From assembly GCA_913061515.1 (NCBI GenBank), contig CAJXSF010000012.1:1-64000 (forward strand): 64,000 nucleotides of DNA. Direction: 5' to 3'. This DNA comes from an uncultured Gammaproteobacteria bacterium (GTDB lineage: Bacteria; Pseudomonadota; Gammaproteobacteria; Pseudomonadales; Pseudohongiellaceae). Both the position numbers and the translations under genes were made by a program. Under the pieces are notes generated by a model that was not told the origin of the DNA, made no database searches, and worked only from the letters and a program-made list of their open reading frames with translations. This document shows, piece after piece, positions 63,629 through 64,000 of this stretch; position 1 is the first letter of the stretch, and the number at the start of each line of letters is the position of its first letter.

Positions 63629-64000
63629 TTACTTTGGCACTCGCGCTGCTCGAATTTCAATCTCAACCAACCAGCCGTCGACTACTAGGCCTGCAATTTC
63701 TACTACAGAGCGCACTGGTTTCATTGGGTTCTCTTCAGTTCCGAAGAATTTAGCGAAACCGCGGTTAAAACCTGCAAAGTCAAACGTGCCGTCTTCGCCA
63801 GCAACGCCAAATACTCGGACTTGAACGATATCTGACATAGACCAGCCCATGCCTTCTAATGTCGCTTTGAACTTCTCAAACGTGTTAGTTGTTTGCTGTT
63901 CTTGGTCACCGTAAGTGCCATCTTCTTGTTGCGAAGCGCCTGATCCACTTAGGTATAGTGTTTCTGCACCTGCTGGAATGACGATGTTATTGTAGAAAAA
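63629..64000 (-). CDS. RidA/YjgF family protein, 5'-truncated by window edge
   Basis: The minus-strand frame stays open to base 64000, giving about 123 residues of an incomplete protein. Upstream of the listed ATG it reads NNIVIPAGAETLYLSGSGASQQEDGTYGDQEQQTTNTFEKFKATLEGMG, then VQVRVFGVAG, FAKFFGTEENPMKPVRSVVEIAGLVVDGWLVEIEIRAARV, the RidA fold with a trimer-forming core. The conserved Arg in RSVVEIAGL fits RidA-family imine deaminases. It may be a longer, exported variant; the N-terminus is not visible. Confidence 0.85.
   Translation of the reverse strand, partial: FFYNNIVIPAGAETLYLSGSGASQQEDGTYGDQEQQTTNTFEKFKATLEGMGWSMSDIVQVRVFGVAGEDGTFDFAGFNRGFAKFFGTEENPMKPVRSVVEIAGLVVDGWLVEIEIRAARVPK

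Overview
The window looks like chromosome of a marine-type, aerobic Gram-negative gammaproteobacterium. The basis is outer-membrane beta-barrels, a TonB receptor, OMPLA, PQQ dehydrogenases, PA2779/PA2778-type proteins, a FinR-fpr pair, an OxyR with both redox cysteines, and many short ATGA/GTGA gene overlaps. Resemblance to the Cellvibrionales/OMG group is inference from gene content only. No rRNA, tRNA, CRISPR array, insertion sequence or prophage was recognised. Base composition looks even throughout.

Layout. 1-3.1 kb: 3' part of a phosphonate-type ABC importer (phnC-phnE-phnE; phnD would lie to the left), then a 2OG-Fe(II) oxygenase and a small ABM-fold protein. 3.2-11.2 kb: SLC13 permease, DUF5916 barrel protein, DUF1840 protein and a large TonB-dependent receptor. 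11.6-13.9 kb: ahpC-ahpF with a good promoter and an OxyR-like site. 14.0-20.8 kb: a periplasmic redox block, with a PQQ dehydrogenase and dihaem cytochrome c on the minus strand, diverging from a plus-strand operon (small membrane protein, multicopper oxidase, cupredoxin, FG-GAP lipoprotein). 20.8-35 kb: amidohydrolase, MscS, PA2779/PA2778 pair, EAL phosphodiesterase, phospholipase A1, AraC and LysR regulators, azoreductase-pirin operon, second SLC13 permease, second PQQ dehydrogenase (with fused cytochrome) and a CHRD protein. 35.3-40.5 kb: large 7TMR-DISM hybrid kinase, S-formylglutathione hydrolase, second pirin. 40.5-44.7 kb: GtrA, DprE1-like, DprE2-like and HAD-UbiA genes, the gene set of decaprenyl-phospho-arabinose synthesis, unusual outside Actinobacteria. 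44.9-51.8 kb: IMPase, FinR-like LysR with fpr, a redoxin, an RND/MMPL exporter and a second-type ClpP. 51.9-55.3 kb: NnrU, oxyR, alpha/beta hydrolase. 55.5-64 kb: a redoxin/cytochrome c/copper-monooxygenase-like/EF-hand protein, IorAB-type molybdenum oxidoreductase, small lipoprotein, GltB-like protein, DUF481 barrel and a partial RidA.

How the parts fit. Oxidative-stress functions recur (AhpCF, OxyR, Fpr with a FinR-like regulator, redoxins, azoreductase). The oxyR upstream region carries a tandem OxyR-like element that shares a near-identical half with the ahpC promoter. A strong minus-strand intrinsic terminator with no upstream gene lies about 80-115 nt away on the other side. This is the geometry of E. 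coli oxyR/oxyS, and I propose an OxyS-like small RNA here. It is the most interesting new candidate. The DPA-type cluster and the copper-protein operon are the next most interesting.
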